Part shown: in pieces, positions 1 through 7,461 of the stretch
Layout of the letters: every line of letters starts with the position of its first letter
How positions within the stretch are numbered: the first letter of the stretch is position 1
DNA from: a virus
Direction: 5' to 3' (one strand)
IMG/VR virus record: IMGVR_UViG_3300043446_003752
Location: 1 to 40,768 of that record
Length of the DNA: 40,768 nt
Position numbers and translations under genes: made by a program
The notes under the pieces: model-generated
What the model was told of the DNA's origin: nothing
Databases searched by the model: none
What the model saw: only the letters and a program-made list of their open reading frames with translations

Positions 1-150
1 GCGTCTTCTTCGTTGCGAGACGTGCTGACGACGGGCGAAGTGCCGCAGCGGTACTTCTTGAGCGCGAGGGCTTGCGAGGGAATCCTGCGCCGCGCGTCGA
101 AGCGGGGACGCAGCCTGCCCGAGCTGCTGGAGAGGGCGTTGAGGTCGGTC
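1..150. repeat. Terminal overlap (left copy)
   Basis: Bases 1-150 match 40619-40768 with two mismatches, at positions 18 (A versus C) and 24 (G versus T). Both lie inside the methyltransferase gene; one is synonymous (Arg) and one changes Ser to Ala. The overlap shows the sequence is circular or terminally redundant. The mismatches point to population variation or error at the contig edge. Confidence 0.95.
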
Positions 151-275
151 GTTGGCAACCCGTGATGGACCCGTGCGGCACGTTCACTCAGGGGGCGCAC
201 GCCTCCGGGTTCAACGGGCAGAACGCCTACACGGGCCATGTGGTGGTCGGGGCTGCGCCGGCTGAGGGGCTGTGA
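1..275 (+). CDS. DNA cytosine-5 methyltransferase, alpha part, 3' end
   Basis: This is the 3' end of the gene that begins at 40123. Joining the two through the 150-base terminal overlap gives one 256-residue frame. This segment starts just after the QRRRR (motif VIII) region and holds the beginning of the target-recognition region, with one repeat of the type TFTQG...GHVVV. The frame stops with TGA at 273-275, and the next gene starts at the overlapping GTG 272 or ATG 275. Motifs IX and X are missing here and lie in that next gene, so the enzyme is split. The boundary resembles the two-subunit methylase M.AquI. An indel in a once single gene is the alternative. Confidence 0.85.
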   Translation, partial: VFFVARRADDGRSAAAVLLEREGLRGNPAPRVEAGTQPARAAGEGVEVGRWQPVMDPCGTFTQGAHASGFNGQNAYTGHVVVGAAPAEGL

Positions 276-1045
276 TGTTCGTGGACTTCCGGCACGGGAC
301 GGTGGGGGAGATAGAACCCACCTTGCAGGCGAAGGGCACGGGCGGGTGGTCGCTGAACTACCTGCCAGGGGTGGTGACGTGGGTGAAGGCGAAGAACGCG
401 CAGACAGCCGAGGACTTCGAGACGTGGGAGGAGCGGGAGGTGGGGCGCACCCTGAACGCCTACGAGAACGCCGACGACAGCAGGGCGACGATGCTGGTGA
501 CATATCCGATACAGGACGGAAGAGGCATGGACAAGCAGCAGAACGGCCTCGGCGTGGGCGGGGAGGAAGACCCCAGCTACACACTCGACGCGACCGGGGG
601 GCAGTCTGTGGCCGTGGTGCAGACGGTTCTCGGCGACGTGGCCCACACCCTGACCAACGAGGGGCATGACGCCTCCGAGGACGGCTCCGGCAGGGGCACC
701 CCGGTGGTGTCGTTCTACAGCACGGGGGGATCGATGAACGGTTTCGCCCATGAGGGCGACGTGTCGATGACGCTCACAGTCGGCTCCGGCCTGAACATCG
801 CCTCGCCGCCAGCCGACGCCCTTCCCGACCTCGTCGTCCGCCGACTCACCCCCGTGGAGACGGAGAGACTCCAGGGTCTGCCCGACGACCACACCCGGTG
901 GAAGGTGGACGAGAAGACCGGGCAGGTCGTCGAGCAGTCCGACAGCGCACGCTACAAGCAGTGCGGGAACGGGCTGGCGGTGCCGGTGATGCAGTGGATC
1001 GTGGACGGCATCCTCGCGCTGATCGCCGAGGAGGAGGGGTCGTGA
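272..1045 (+). CDS. DNA cytosine-5 methyltransferase, beta part (target recognition, motifs IX and X)
   Basis: This 257-residue product carries the C-terminal half of an m5C methyltransferase. Motif IX (RRLTPVETERLQGLPDD) is near residues 189-205 and motif X (CGNGLAVPV) near 230-240. The preceding ~180 residues form a repetitive target-recognition region with recurring (P/Y/H/M)TL...G...VV units, continuing the unit at the end of the alpha part. The catalytic Cys is not here. The start is GTG 272 or ATG 275, overlapping the alpha stop, which suggests translational coupling and a heterodimer. The role inferred is self-methylation of phage DNA against host restriction. Motif assignment is firm; whether the split is functional is inference. 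Confidence 0.85.
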   Translation: MMFVDFRHGTVGEIEPTLQAKGTGGWSLNYLPGVVTWVKAKNAQTAEDFETWEEREVGRTLNAYENADDSRATMLVTYPIQDGRGMDKQQNGLGVGGEEDPSYTLDATGGQSVAVVQTVLGDVAHTLTNEGHDASEDGSGRGTPVVSFYSTGGSMNGFAHEGDVSMTLTVGSGLNIASPPADALPDLVVRRLTPVETERLQGLPDDHTRWKVDEKTGQVVEQSDSARYKQCGNGLAVPVMQWIVDGILALIAEEEGS

Positions 1046-1401
1046 GCGACCTGTTCAGGATGTCGTGGCCGATCCTCGACGACCGGATGGTGCTGTCGGC
1101 GGTGCGGATGGAGGCGTTCCTCGACCTCGTCCACGAGCTGTGGAGGCATGATCCTCCGCTGGTGATGACGGGTGACCCCCGGTGGTCGTTCACCGGGGAC
1201 CGGGTGGAGGTGGAGGTCGATGTGGAGGTGCGGGTGCTGACGGGGGTTCCGTGCGACATCTGCCGCCTGCGGCGGACGATGACGGCGAAGGAGGCCGCTG
1301 CGGTGCTGGGGTTCTCGCTGCACCGCGTGCGCCGGCATTCGATGCGGGTGTGCGCGGCGGAGCGCGCGATGGAGATGGTGGAGGCGTCGGCGCATGGTTG
1401 A
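1042..1401 (+). CDS. Small HTH protein with CxxC
   Basis: A 119-residue protein starting at GTG 1042 inside the stop of the methyltransferase beta gene; ATG 1060 is an alternative. The middle has a CDIC pair, and the C-terminal third reads TAKEAAAVLGFSLHRVRRHS, which fits a short helix-turn-helix of the excisionase/MerR type. A DNA-binding regulator or accessory protein is plausible. No second Cys pair is obvious, so a full zinc finger is not proven. It overlaps the primase gene at 1394, placing it in the same operon as methylase, primase and recombinase. Exact family not recognised. Confidence 0.6.
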   Translation: MSDLFRMSWPILDDRMVLSAVRMEAFLDLVHELWRHDPPLVMTGDPRWSFTGDRVEVEVDVEVRVLTGVPCDICRLRRTMTAKEAAAVLGFSLHRVRRHSMRVCAAERAMEMVEASAHG

Positions 1402-1750
1402 GGGCGTGGAGCCGAGGGCGGTGCTGGCGCACTACGGGATCACCGCCTACCGCCAGTGCAAGGTCCGCTGCCCGGTGCATGACGAGTCCCGTCCGTCGTG
1501 CTCGGTGGATCCGGTGCGGGGGCTGATCAACTGCTTCGGGTGCGGGTGGCAGGGGGATGTGATCAAGCTGGTGATGGAGATCGAGGGGCTGGTGTTCAGG
1601 GATGCTGTCGAGTTCGCGAAGGGACTGTCTCACCCGGGAGGCGCGGCTGTGGCACCAGTCGCTGACGGGCCGCGCGGAGGTCTATTTGGAGGAGCGGGGG
1701 ATTCCGCCGGAGGTGGCGGCAAGGTTTCTCCTTGGGACCGCCTCGGGTGA
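1394..1750 (+). CDS. DNA primase zinc-binding (CHC2) domain
   Basis: Residues 1-75 match a CHC2 primase zinc finger: C26-P-V-H29 followed by C47-F-G-C50, then a GDVIKLVMEIEGLVFRDAV helix typical of the family. The domain reads template DNA during primer synthesis. After about residue 75 the sequence becomes Gly/Ala/Pro-rich, because the natural continuation (Toprim part) is in the frame starting at 1602. Either a one-base indel broke a single primase gene, or the two domains are made separately. The 149-base overlap with the Toprim frame favours an ancestral single gene. Confidence 0.85.
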   Translation: MVEGVEPRAVLAHYGITAYRQCKVRCPVHDESRPSCSVDPVRGLINCFGCGWQGDVIKLVMEIEGLVFRDAVEFAKGLSHPGGAAVAPVADGPRGGLFGGAGDSAGGGGKVSPWDRLG

Positions 1751-2216
1751 GGGGTCCTCGGCTGGCAGCGGGGGCAGGCTGTCGATCCCGTACATGACCC
1801 CTGCGGGGTGCGTGGGGTTCAAGTTCCGCAGCCTGGACGGGTCGGAGCCGAAGTACCTGGCCCCGTCGGGGCAGGAGGTGCGGCTGTTCAACGCCGCCGA
1901 CCTGCTGTCGGGCGGGGAGGTGGTGGTGCTGTGCGAGGGGGAGCTGGACGCGGTGGCGGTGTCGGGGGTGCTGGGCATCCCGGCGGTGGGGGTGCCGGGC
2001 GCTGCTTCGTGGAAGCGGCACTGGGACCTGCTGCTGGAGGGGTTCGAGCGGGTGGTGGTCGCCGCGGACGGCGACGAGGCGGGGCTGGCGATGGCGGAGA
2101 GGGTGCGGTCGCGGGTGCCGCAGGCGGTGGTCGCGGCGATGCCGGCGGGGCATGATGCCTCGTCGGTGCTGGCGGGGTTCGGCGCGGACGAGCTGATGGG
2201 CATCCTGCTGCACTAG
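1602..2216 (+). CDS. Toprim domain primase-like protein
   Basis: The 204-residue frame contains a Toprim catalytic fold: the acidic motif VVVLCEGELDAVAV and the DxD-type motif VVVAADGDEAGLAMA. The family forms the primer-synthesis active site of DnaG-like primases. Upstream, the stretch LTREARLWHQSL...YLEERGI is typical of the linker between the zinc and Toprim domains in phage primases, so the true homologous sequence begins near residue 10. ATG 1602 lies inside the zinc-domain gene in the +1 frame. No helicase domain is attached; the RecA-like ATPase at 37192 may supply that role. Confidence 0.85.
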   Translation: MLSSSRRDCLTREARLWHQSLTGRAEVYLEERGIPPEVAARFLLGTASGEGSSAGSGGRLSIPYMTPAGCVGFKFRSLDGSEPKYLAPSGQEVRLFNAADLLSGGEVVVLCEGELDAVAVSGVLGIPAVGVPGAASWKRHWDLLLEGFERVVVAADGDEAGLAMAERVRSRVPQAVVAAMPAGHDASSVLAGFGADELMGILLH

Positions 2217-2232
2217 TGCGTGCATATGATAT

Positions 2233-2268
2233 GGTGCATGCGTCAGGGCAGGACGGACAAGGGGCAGA
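2233..2268 (+). promoter_or_regulatory. Regulatory block shared with the 34.9 kb operon
   Basis: Two words occur in the same order here and upstream of the gene at 34936: GGTGCATGCGTCA (2233-2245; 34845-34857) and GGACAAGGGGCAGA (2255-2268; 34909-34922). The second ends in the GGGGCAG ribosome-binding motif just ahead of ATG 2271. The shared first word may be an operator half-site. The conserved pair suggests coordinated control of recombinase and right-hand operon. Confidence 0.6.
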
Positions 2269-2270
2269 CG

Positions 2271-3242
2271 ATGAGGGTCAGCGAGAGCATGGACGCCTAC
2301 CTCGCCGCGCGGGTCGCGGCGGGAAGGGCGGCGAACACGATGGACGCCAACCGCAGGGAGCTGCGGCGGCTCGCCGAGGCGGTCGGCGACTGCGACGCCG
2401 CCGACCTGTGCATCGAGGACATCGACGGGTGGGCGCAGGAGCGGCTGGTCGGGGCCGCTCCCGCGTCCGCGTCCCAGCGGGTGGCGACCGTCCGCATGTG
2501 GCTGCGCTGGTCGGCGGCTCGCGGGCACCACGGGCTGCACGCCGACCAGGTCCTCGACGGCCTCGGCGGTCGCCGCGCCCCCAGGCAGGCGCGGCGCAGG
2601 GTGCCCGTGGAGAGGTTCGCCGACCTCCTCGACGCCGCGGGCAGGCACCACCCCAGGGACAGGGCCGCGGTCGCCGTGGGCCTGTACCTGATGCTGCGCC
2701 GCAACGAGGCCCGCGACATCCTCGTCGGCGACGTGGACCTGCTCTCCAGCGAGGTCGCCGTCACCATCCCGAAGACCCGCGACTTCGACCTGATGCCGGT
2801 GTGCGCCGAGCTGGACTTCGAGCTGCGGCTGTGGCTCGACGAGTACGCGGCCCGCTGCGGCCCGTTGCAGCCGCACTGGCGGCTGCTGCCCTCCCTCGGC
2901 CCGAACACGTTCGCCTGCCCGATCTCCGAGCGCAGGCCGCTGCCGGAGCAGGCGATGAGCAACCTGCCGGCGGTGGTGTCCCGCGCCCTGGAGGGCATCG
3001 GCTGGGCGGACACGCGGGGCGACGGATGCCACACGCTGCGCCGCTCCGGGGCGAGGGCGATGTTCGACTCGCTGGCCGCGCAGGGCTACGACGGGGCGCT
3101 GCGCCAGGTGATGGCGATGCTGCACCACACGCAGGCATCGACGACGGAGGCGTACCTCGGGCTCGACGTCGATCGTGCCCGCAGGGATGCCCGCGTCAAG
3201 GGGCTTCCGATGCACCCCTCGCTGACGCCTCCCGCATTCTGA
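2271..3242 (+). CDS. int: Tyrosine recombinase / integrase
   Basis: This 323-residue protein has a SAM-like core-binding N-terminus (about residues 1-95) and a C-terminal catalytic domain. All expected residues are visible: R143 in LMLRRNEARD, K168 in IPKTRD, H254 and R257 in CHTLRR, His285/286 in MLHHTQ, and nucleophile Y295 in TEAYLGL. ATG 2271 is preferred because GGGGCAGA lies just upstream. The family joins phage and host att sites, or resolves multimers. No attP core could be identified next to it and no repressor is obvious, so temperate life is possible, not shown. The 3' end is overlapped by the convergent gene at 3196-3351. Confidence 0.88.
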   Translation: MRVSESMDAYLAARVAAGRAANTMDANRRELRRLAEAVGDCDAADLCIEDIDGWAQERLVGAAPASASQRVATVRMWLRWSAARGHHGLHADQVLDGLGGRRAPRQARRRVPVERFADLLDAAGRHHPRDRAAVAVGLYLMLRRNEARDILVGDVDLLSSEVAVTIPKTRDFDLMPVCAELDFELRLWLDEYAARCGPLQPHWRLLPSLGPNTFACPISERRPLPEQAMSNLPAVVSRALEGIGWADTRGDGCHTLRRSGARAMFDSLAAQGYDGALRQVMAMLHHTQASTTEAYLGLDVDRARRDARVKGLPMHPSLTPPAF

Positions 3243-3351
3243 CGATCACGTCCCACGTCGGCCCGTCGAGGAGGCCGGTGACGGCCAGCCCCGATGCCGC
3301 CTGCACGGCGCGGATGCGGGCGACGGCGCGCTCCTCGTCACCGATCCGCAT
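3196..3351 (-). CDS. Tiny peptidoglycan-binding-like protein
   Basis: The 51-residue product contains AVARIRAVQAASG, then LAVTGLLDGPTWDVIV. This matches the core of the PG_binding_1 helix bundle (V...LQ...GL.VTG.LD..TW). ATG 3351 overlaps the end of the upstream tail gene (stop 3338). A TTG at 3426 in the same frame is less likely. It is the last gene of the leftward late operon and its end overlaps the convergent recombinase gene by 47 bases. A bare cell-wall-binding unit could help the tail or lysins dock on the wall. Function is inferred from fold resemblance only. Confidence 0.55.
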   Translation of the reverse strand: MRIGDEERAVARIRAVQAASGLAVTGLLDGPTWDVIVRMREASARGASEAP

Positions 3352-5293
3352 CCCCCAGAACCCCAAGAGGCGCGGAAGCGACGGAGGGCGCTGATCCCAG
3401 GACCTGCGGAACTGTTCGCAGCTCAACGGTCAGAACACCCCCCATCTCCTCGTCGGCCCAGTCGAACGGGGTGATCCGCTCCAGCTCGACGGCGTTGATG
3501 ACGGCCTCGACCTGCCACACCGACCTGCCCGCGGCGATGCGGCGCACCAGGACGGGTGCGCCCTGCTCCTCCATGTCCACGACGGCTCGCATGCGGCGCG
3601 TCGGGTCGGTGCGGTAGGCGTGGCCGCGGGAGTCCCGCTCCTCGGGCAGGCACAGCAGCGACAGGACGATGCGCCGGGTCCGCATCGGCACGGGCAGCGC
3701 CTTCAGCCGCCACCCGGTGACGACGGGTCCCAGCGACGGGGTGCCGTCGCGGAGCAGGTCCAGGCGCAGCGAGCACGCCTCCACCGGGTCCGCGCCGGAG
3801 CGGACGGGAAGGTCCTGCATCACGCCGACGGAGGTGACCTCGCCGCAGGACGCGGCCTCCCCGAGCATGTCGATGGTGGAGACGAGCACGGTGCCGCGGG
3901 GGTTGGACTGCGTCACCCCGGCGTAGGAGAACCGCTTCGGCTCCAGCGTGCCGAAGCGCACCCTCGACGCCTCCAGCCAGCCGTGCGCGACGAGGCTTCC
4001 GGTCTGCTCGACCAGCCCGACGCCCTCCTGCACGAAGCCCACCCTGCCGGTGGACACGGTGACGGCGACGACGGCGTCACCGGGATGCGATGCCTCCCCG
4101 GGGGCGACGATGTCGGTGGCGTACGGGTACCTCCCGGTCGCCTGGCTGCGCGAGGACAGGTCGATGCGGGTCAGCGCGCCACGGTGCCGGGGGGTGCCCC
4201 CGGCGTAGACGTACTGCCCGAGGCCGGCGACGGCATGGGTGCCGCTGGCCGACGTCGGCACGACGGGGCCGACGTCCACGCCCTGCCCGACCTCGCAGAC
4301 CCGCACCCCGGCGGAGGTGCCCAGCACCAGCTTGCCGAGGTAGTAGCCGATGCACTGCGCCTGCTCCCCCGCCGGCAGCGACGCCATCTGCACGGGCGCG
4401 GTGAGCTGGAGGGTGTCGTCGAGGGAGATGAAGTGGACCTCGGAGCTCAGCCCCGACCAGCCGAACGCCCAGATGCCGCCGGGGGCGTCGGCGAACCCCA
4501 CCCACCGGAAGTCGTCGGCGAGGACGCGGACGCCGGTGTCGGGGTTCGGGTTGCCGATGGGGGTGGTCGCGGTGAACGTGAAGATGCGCGGCCCCATCGA
4601 GGCGAGGATGCGGCCTCGGGCGTAGCCGACGACCATGTGCCCGAAGTAGGAGCCTGTCTGCATCACGGTGGAGCCGTCGTCGCGGAGGTCCTTCCGCAGC
4701 AGCGACGAGGTGTTCGGGCCGGACACGACCCACCACAGGTGGGTGCCGTCGGTGGTCATCGACGTGACCATCGACCCCGCCCCGACGGTGGCGGTTCCTG
4801 ATGCGGTGGTCTTGATCTGCCCGTCGCGGATGAGGCGGATGCTGTCGCCGTCGGCGATGGCGATCCCGCGGGGGATCTCGCAGGCGGCGCTGGTGCCGTA
4901 CGGTCGGGTCACCTCGCACTCGTGCAGCAGGGACACCTCGCCCGGCTCCCACACATCGACGCCCTCGGAGTCCCAGAACCTGTCCTCGGCGTCGGTGGGT
5001 GCGTCGGCGTCGATGATGCGCTGCCCCGCCCCCCCGGTGAAGGTGCGCTGCGAGCGCACCCACCAGAAGGCGTCCAGCGCCTTCTCCCCCGGTTCGCCCG
5101 TGGTGTCGAACTGTTCCTTGCGGACGGGTGCGGTGCCGTACCGCATGGGCCTCTGGTCGGATATGGCGGCGAGGAACGGCTCGGAGCCGATCATCACATC
5201 CCATGCCACACCCGTGGGCACGGCGGGCACGGGGGCCGGGCCGTGGCTCGGCTCCCGCTGCCCGAGGGGGTGGGGTATCCGCTGCGTGATCAT
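3338..5293 (-). CDS. Minor tail protein, beta-propeller-like
   Basis: A 651-residue protein rich in short beta repeats (such as DGTHLWWVVSG, YARGRILASMG and GGIWAFGWSG), compatible with a propeller or beta-barrel tail component such as a nozzle. The N-terminal 150 residues carry WWVRSQRTFTGGAGQR and a following DVWEPGEVSLLHE segment, a pattern I associate with actinophage minor tail proteins. ATG 5293 overlaps the stop of the preceding gene (ATGA), so the two are co-translated. No catalytic motif is visible. A distal tail tube or adsorption role is inferred from position after the lysis cassette and two other tail-type genes. Confidence 0.65.
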   Translation of the reverse strand: MITQRIPHPLGQREPSHGPAPVPAVPTGVAWDVMIGSEPFLAAISDQRPMRYGTAPVRKEQFDTTGEPGEKALDAFWWVRSQRTFTGGAGQRIIDADAPTDAEDRFWDSEGVDVWEPGEVSLLHECEVTRPYGTSAACEIPRGIAIADGDSIRLIRDGQIKTTASGTATVGAGSMVTSMTTDGTHLWWVVSGPNTSSLLRKDLRDDGSTVMQTGSYFGHMVVGYARGRILASMGPRIFTFTATTPIGNPNPDTGVRVLADDFRWVGFADAPGGIWAFGWSGLSSEVHFISLDDTLQLTAPVQMASLPAGEQAQCIGYYLGKLVLGTSAGVRVCEVGQGVDVGPVVPTSASGTHAVAGLGQYVYAGGTPRHRGALTRIDLSSRSQATGRYPYATDIVAPGEASHPGDAVVAVTVSTGRVGFVQEGVGLVEQTGSLVAHGWLEASRVRFGTLEPKRFSYAGVTQSNPRGTVLVSTIDMLGEAASCGEVTSVGVMQDLPVRSGADPVEACSLRLDLLRDGTPSLGPVVTGWRLKALPVPMRTRRIVLSLLCLPEERDSRGHAYRTDPTRRMRAVVDMEEQGAPVLVRRIAAGRSVWQVEAVINAVELERITPFDWADEEMGGVLTVELRTVPQVLGSAPSVASAPLGVLGDADR

Positions 5294-6168
5294 GCGTCGG
5301 CCGACACCACGATGTAGTGGATGGACAGGGTCACCGTGGCTGCGGTGGCGTTGATGTGCTGGACGCGGATGGTGCAGCCGGTGGAGGTCAGGGTCTCCAC
5401 GGTGGCGATGTAGGCCACGGTGCCGTACACGGTGGCGACGACGGACAGGGTGCCCGGCATCGCCGGCCAGGTGACGATGGATGTTCCGGCAGCAGCGGCG
5501 GTGAGCGTGATGTTGGTGCGCCCCGCATGGATCAGGTTGGTCGCCACCGCGCCGATGTCGGCCGGTGTCGGCCGCTTGTGGACGTGGTCGGATCGGGATG
5601 AGGTGGTGGCTGTGCCGACCGCTGCGGTGCCCAGATCGGCGGGCTTGGTGGTGCCCTCCATCCGTGCGGTGATCCTGGTCTCCACCTCGCCGCCGAAGGC
5701 TGCGACCCGCTCCACCACGTCTCCGATGGAGGCGGCGTGCATGTCCAGGCTGGGGATGCCGAGCAGGATGACGGGCTGCTCGAAGGTCTTCTGCCCGCTG
5801 TACCACTCCACCGCCGACTTGCGGGACAGGTCTGCGGTGCTGGTGATCCCGTGGACGTTCGCGGTCCCCTCGATGTGCGCCACGGTGTCCGCGAAGTCCC
5901 TCGCGGAGACCCCGTGGACCACCTTCACCCCGGCGATGTGGGCGACGGCCTGCGTGCCGTCCTCGCCCCGGGTGACGGTGAGGGTGGTGCCGACCGCTGC
6001 GGTGACGGTGACCACCTCCTCCCCGTCCCCGCCCGAATCGACGATCAGCGTGTACGGGTAGGAGGTGGGGAAACCGGAGGTGGAGCCGACCACCATTTGG
6101 CCGGCTCCCTGTGTGATGCCCGATGCCAGCGATGTGGCCACCGACCGCGACGAGTACTTCCTGCCCAT
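5290..6168 (-). CDS. Minor tail / fibre-like protein with DHVH unit
   Basis: A 292-residue protein. Residues ~60-100 contain TLTVTRGEDGTQAVAHIAG and VVHGVSARDF, a motif frequent in actinophage tail proteins. The middle has one SDHVHKRP unit related to the tandem DHVH units of the fibre at 9875-11563. The C-terminal third is Thr/Val-rich beta sequence. The start at 6168 follows the 291-residue gene with an 8-base gap. It is probably a structural tail protein assembling with its two neighbours; no enzyme motif is visible. Confidence 0.6.
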   Translation of the reverse strand: MGRKYSSRSVATSLASGITQGAGQMVVGSTSGFPTSYPYTLIVDSGGDGEEVVTVTAAVGTTLTVTRGEDGTQAVAHIAGVKVVHGVSARDFADTVAHIEGTANVHGITSTADLSRKSAVEWYSGQKTFEQPVILLGIPSLDMHAASIGDVVERVAAFGGEVETRITARMEGTTKPADLGTAAVGTATTSSRSDHVHKRPTPADIGAVATNLIHAGRTNITLTAAAAGTSIVTWPAMPGTLSVVATVYGTVAYIATVETLTSTGCTIRVQHINATAATVTLSIHYIVVSADA

Positions 6169-6176
6169 GTGTCTCC

Positions 6177-7052
6177 CTACCTGATCTGCTGGTGGATGCG
6201 CTGGGGCCACTCCGCGAGGAGCGCCTCCCTGACCTCGGCGACGCGGCGCTGGCCTTGCTGGAGGAACCACCTCGCCGCGGAGGTGGCCGACCCTGCGGGG
6301 GAGGGCTGGTCGAGCATGTCGGCGGACACCGACTGGGTGCTGATCCGCCCCGGCTCCAGGTCGGTGATCAGCGACGAGCAGGCCAGCAGCACGACGGCGT
6401 CGCGCGCGGACGCGGGAAGCCCCGACGCGGCGAACAGCGCCGCGGACTGCCCGAGCCTGCGCGGGGGGACCATCGCGGTGACGGCGAGCCTGCGACCGGG
6501 GGAGGGTCCCTCCCACACGGTGACCGACGGGGCGCCGGAGGAGCGGTCGTACCGCCAGCGGCGCACTCCCACCCACTCCCCTGCCGGGCCGACCGTCTCG
6601 GCGCGGACGTCGAGGACGCCGCGCACGTCGGCGCCGAGCGCATATGTGGTCTGCGCGGGGGAGAAGGCGACGTGCTCGACGGTGACGCCGAACAGCATCG
6701 GCCACGTCGATTCGATGGCGTCGTCGATGGCCCGCGCCACGACGGCGCGGGGGAAGCGGGGGTTGCCCCTGACCAGCTCCCCCGCCTGGTGCGCGGCGGG
6801 GGTTGACCCGCCCGCGCCGCGGGAGGCCACCACGACGGTGCTGTTGACCGCGTCCACGTCGGACACCAGCATCAGCTCGTCGCCGACCTCGACGTACCCG
6901 CGGGTCAGCTGCCCCGCGGAGGCGACGGTCAGCTGCCTCGCCGCGTCGCCGACGCCGACGGCGAGGGTGGTCACCATGTCCTCGGCGGCGAACCCGGACA
7001 GCTTCAGCAGCGCCTCGTCGACCAGGCGACCGAGGGTGTCGGCGCGGTACAT
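6177..7052 (-). CDS. Putative head-tail or tail-tube connector
   Basis: A 291-residue protein. The first 110 residues include GYVEVGDELMLVSDVD, SRGAGGSTPAAHQAG and NPRFPRAVV followed by an AIDDAIESTWPMLF helix. This order is common in actinophage connector-type proteins, which link portal or tail ring to distal tail. The same xTRG/SRG...AHxAG signature recurs in the neighbouring 292-residue protein. ATG 7052 overlaps the previous gene's TGA. The C-terminal part is Ala/Arg-rich and helical. Assignment rests on pattern memory and position. Confidence 0.5.
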   Translation of the reverse strand: MYRADTLGRLVDEALLKLSGFAAEDMVTTLAVGVGDAARQLTVASAGQLTRGYVEVGDELMLVSDVDAVNSTVVVASRGAGGSTPAAHQAGELVRGNPRFPRAVVARAIDDAIESTWPMLFGVTVEHVAFSPAQTTYALGADVRGVLDVRAETVGPAGEWVGVRRWRYDRSSGAPSVTVWEGPSPGRRLAVTAMVPPRRLGQSAALFAASGLPASARDAVVLLACSSLITDLEPGRISTQSVSADMLDQPSPAGSATSAARWFLQQGQRRVAEVREALLAEWPQRIHQQIR

Positions 7053-7303
7053 CAGCCGAGCACCGATGCGTCGAAGGGCCTGCCGAGGCGGTCGGAGGCA
7101 TCCAGCGCCCTGCGGATGTCGGGGGTGCGGGTCGTCGCCGGCTGCACGCCCTGAAGGCGTGCGGAGCGGTACAGGTCCAGCTCGGCGTCCCAGCGGCGGT
7201 TGGCGCCGCCGTGCAGCTCCAGCCCCACCCCCTTGGACCGCAGGCATTCGCCGTATGAGGAGTGCGTGCCGGGTGCGGCGCAGCCGGATGAGCAGTTGTC
7301 CAT
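7052..7303 (-). CDS. Small conserved phage protein, Cys-rich N-terminus
   Basis: The 83-residue product begins with a CSSGCAAPGTHSSYGECLRS segment, i.e. CxxxC plus a third Cys, followed by KGVGLELHGG. This N-terminal pattern recurs in short phage proteins of unknown function beside tail genes. The rest is helical and charged (WDAELDLYRSARLQG). ATG 7303 is clear and the stop overlaps the next start (ATGA). A metal-binding or chaperone role is possible, but none is shown. Confidence 0.65.
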   Translation of the reverse strand: MDNCSSGCAAPGTHSSYGECLRSKGVGLELHGGANRRWDAELDLYRSARLQGVQPATTRTPDIRRALDASDRLGRPFDASVLG

Positions 7304-7397
7304 GCCGCCACGATATCCGCGATGCGGGGGCGGATGCTAGCACTCCGTCGGCGGTGCGTGCTACTGTCTGTGACGAGGGGAGCCCCCTTCCCCTTTC

Positions 7398-7453
7398 GAA
7401 GGCCCTGCGTCCCAGACTTCCTGCCCCGGTGACTGGTCCGATGCGGGGCCTTC
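7398..7453. other. Long-range inverted repeat / stem-loop
   Basis: An 11-base arm at 7398-7408 pairs with 7443-7453 (one mismatch), with a small internal CCAG/CTGG pairing. It lies between the 48-codon frame and the gene at 7303, in about 150 bases without other coding signal. The plus-strand exit reads TTCTTCTTG; the minus-strand exit has no T run. It could be an attenuator or RNA-processing site of the late transcript. Confidence 0.4.
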
Positions 7454-7461
7454 TTCTTGCC

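Noticed and set aside
7336-7365. Third copy of the TAGCACGCGCCACC element on the minus strand (TAGCACGCACCGCC)
   Set aside because: Two mismatches, and the stems of the other copies are not formed downstream; likely chance.
7398-7453. tRNA gene
   Set aside because: The size and a GGTCCGAT word hinted at a T-arm, but there is no D-arm, anticodon stem or 7-bp acceptor in register.
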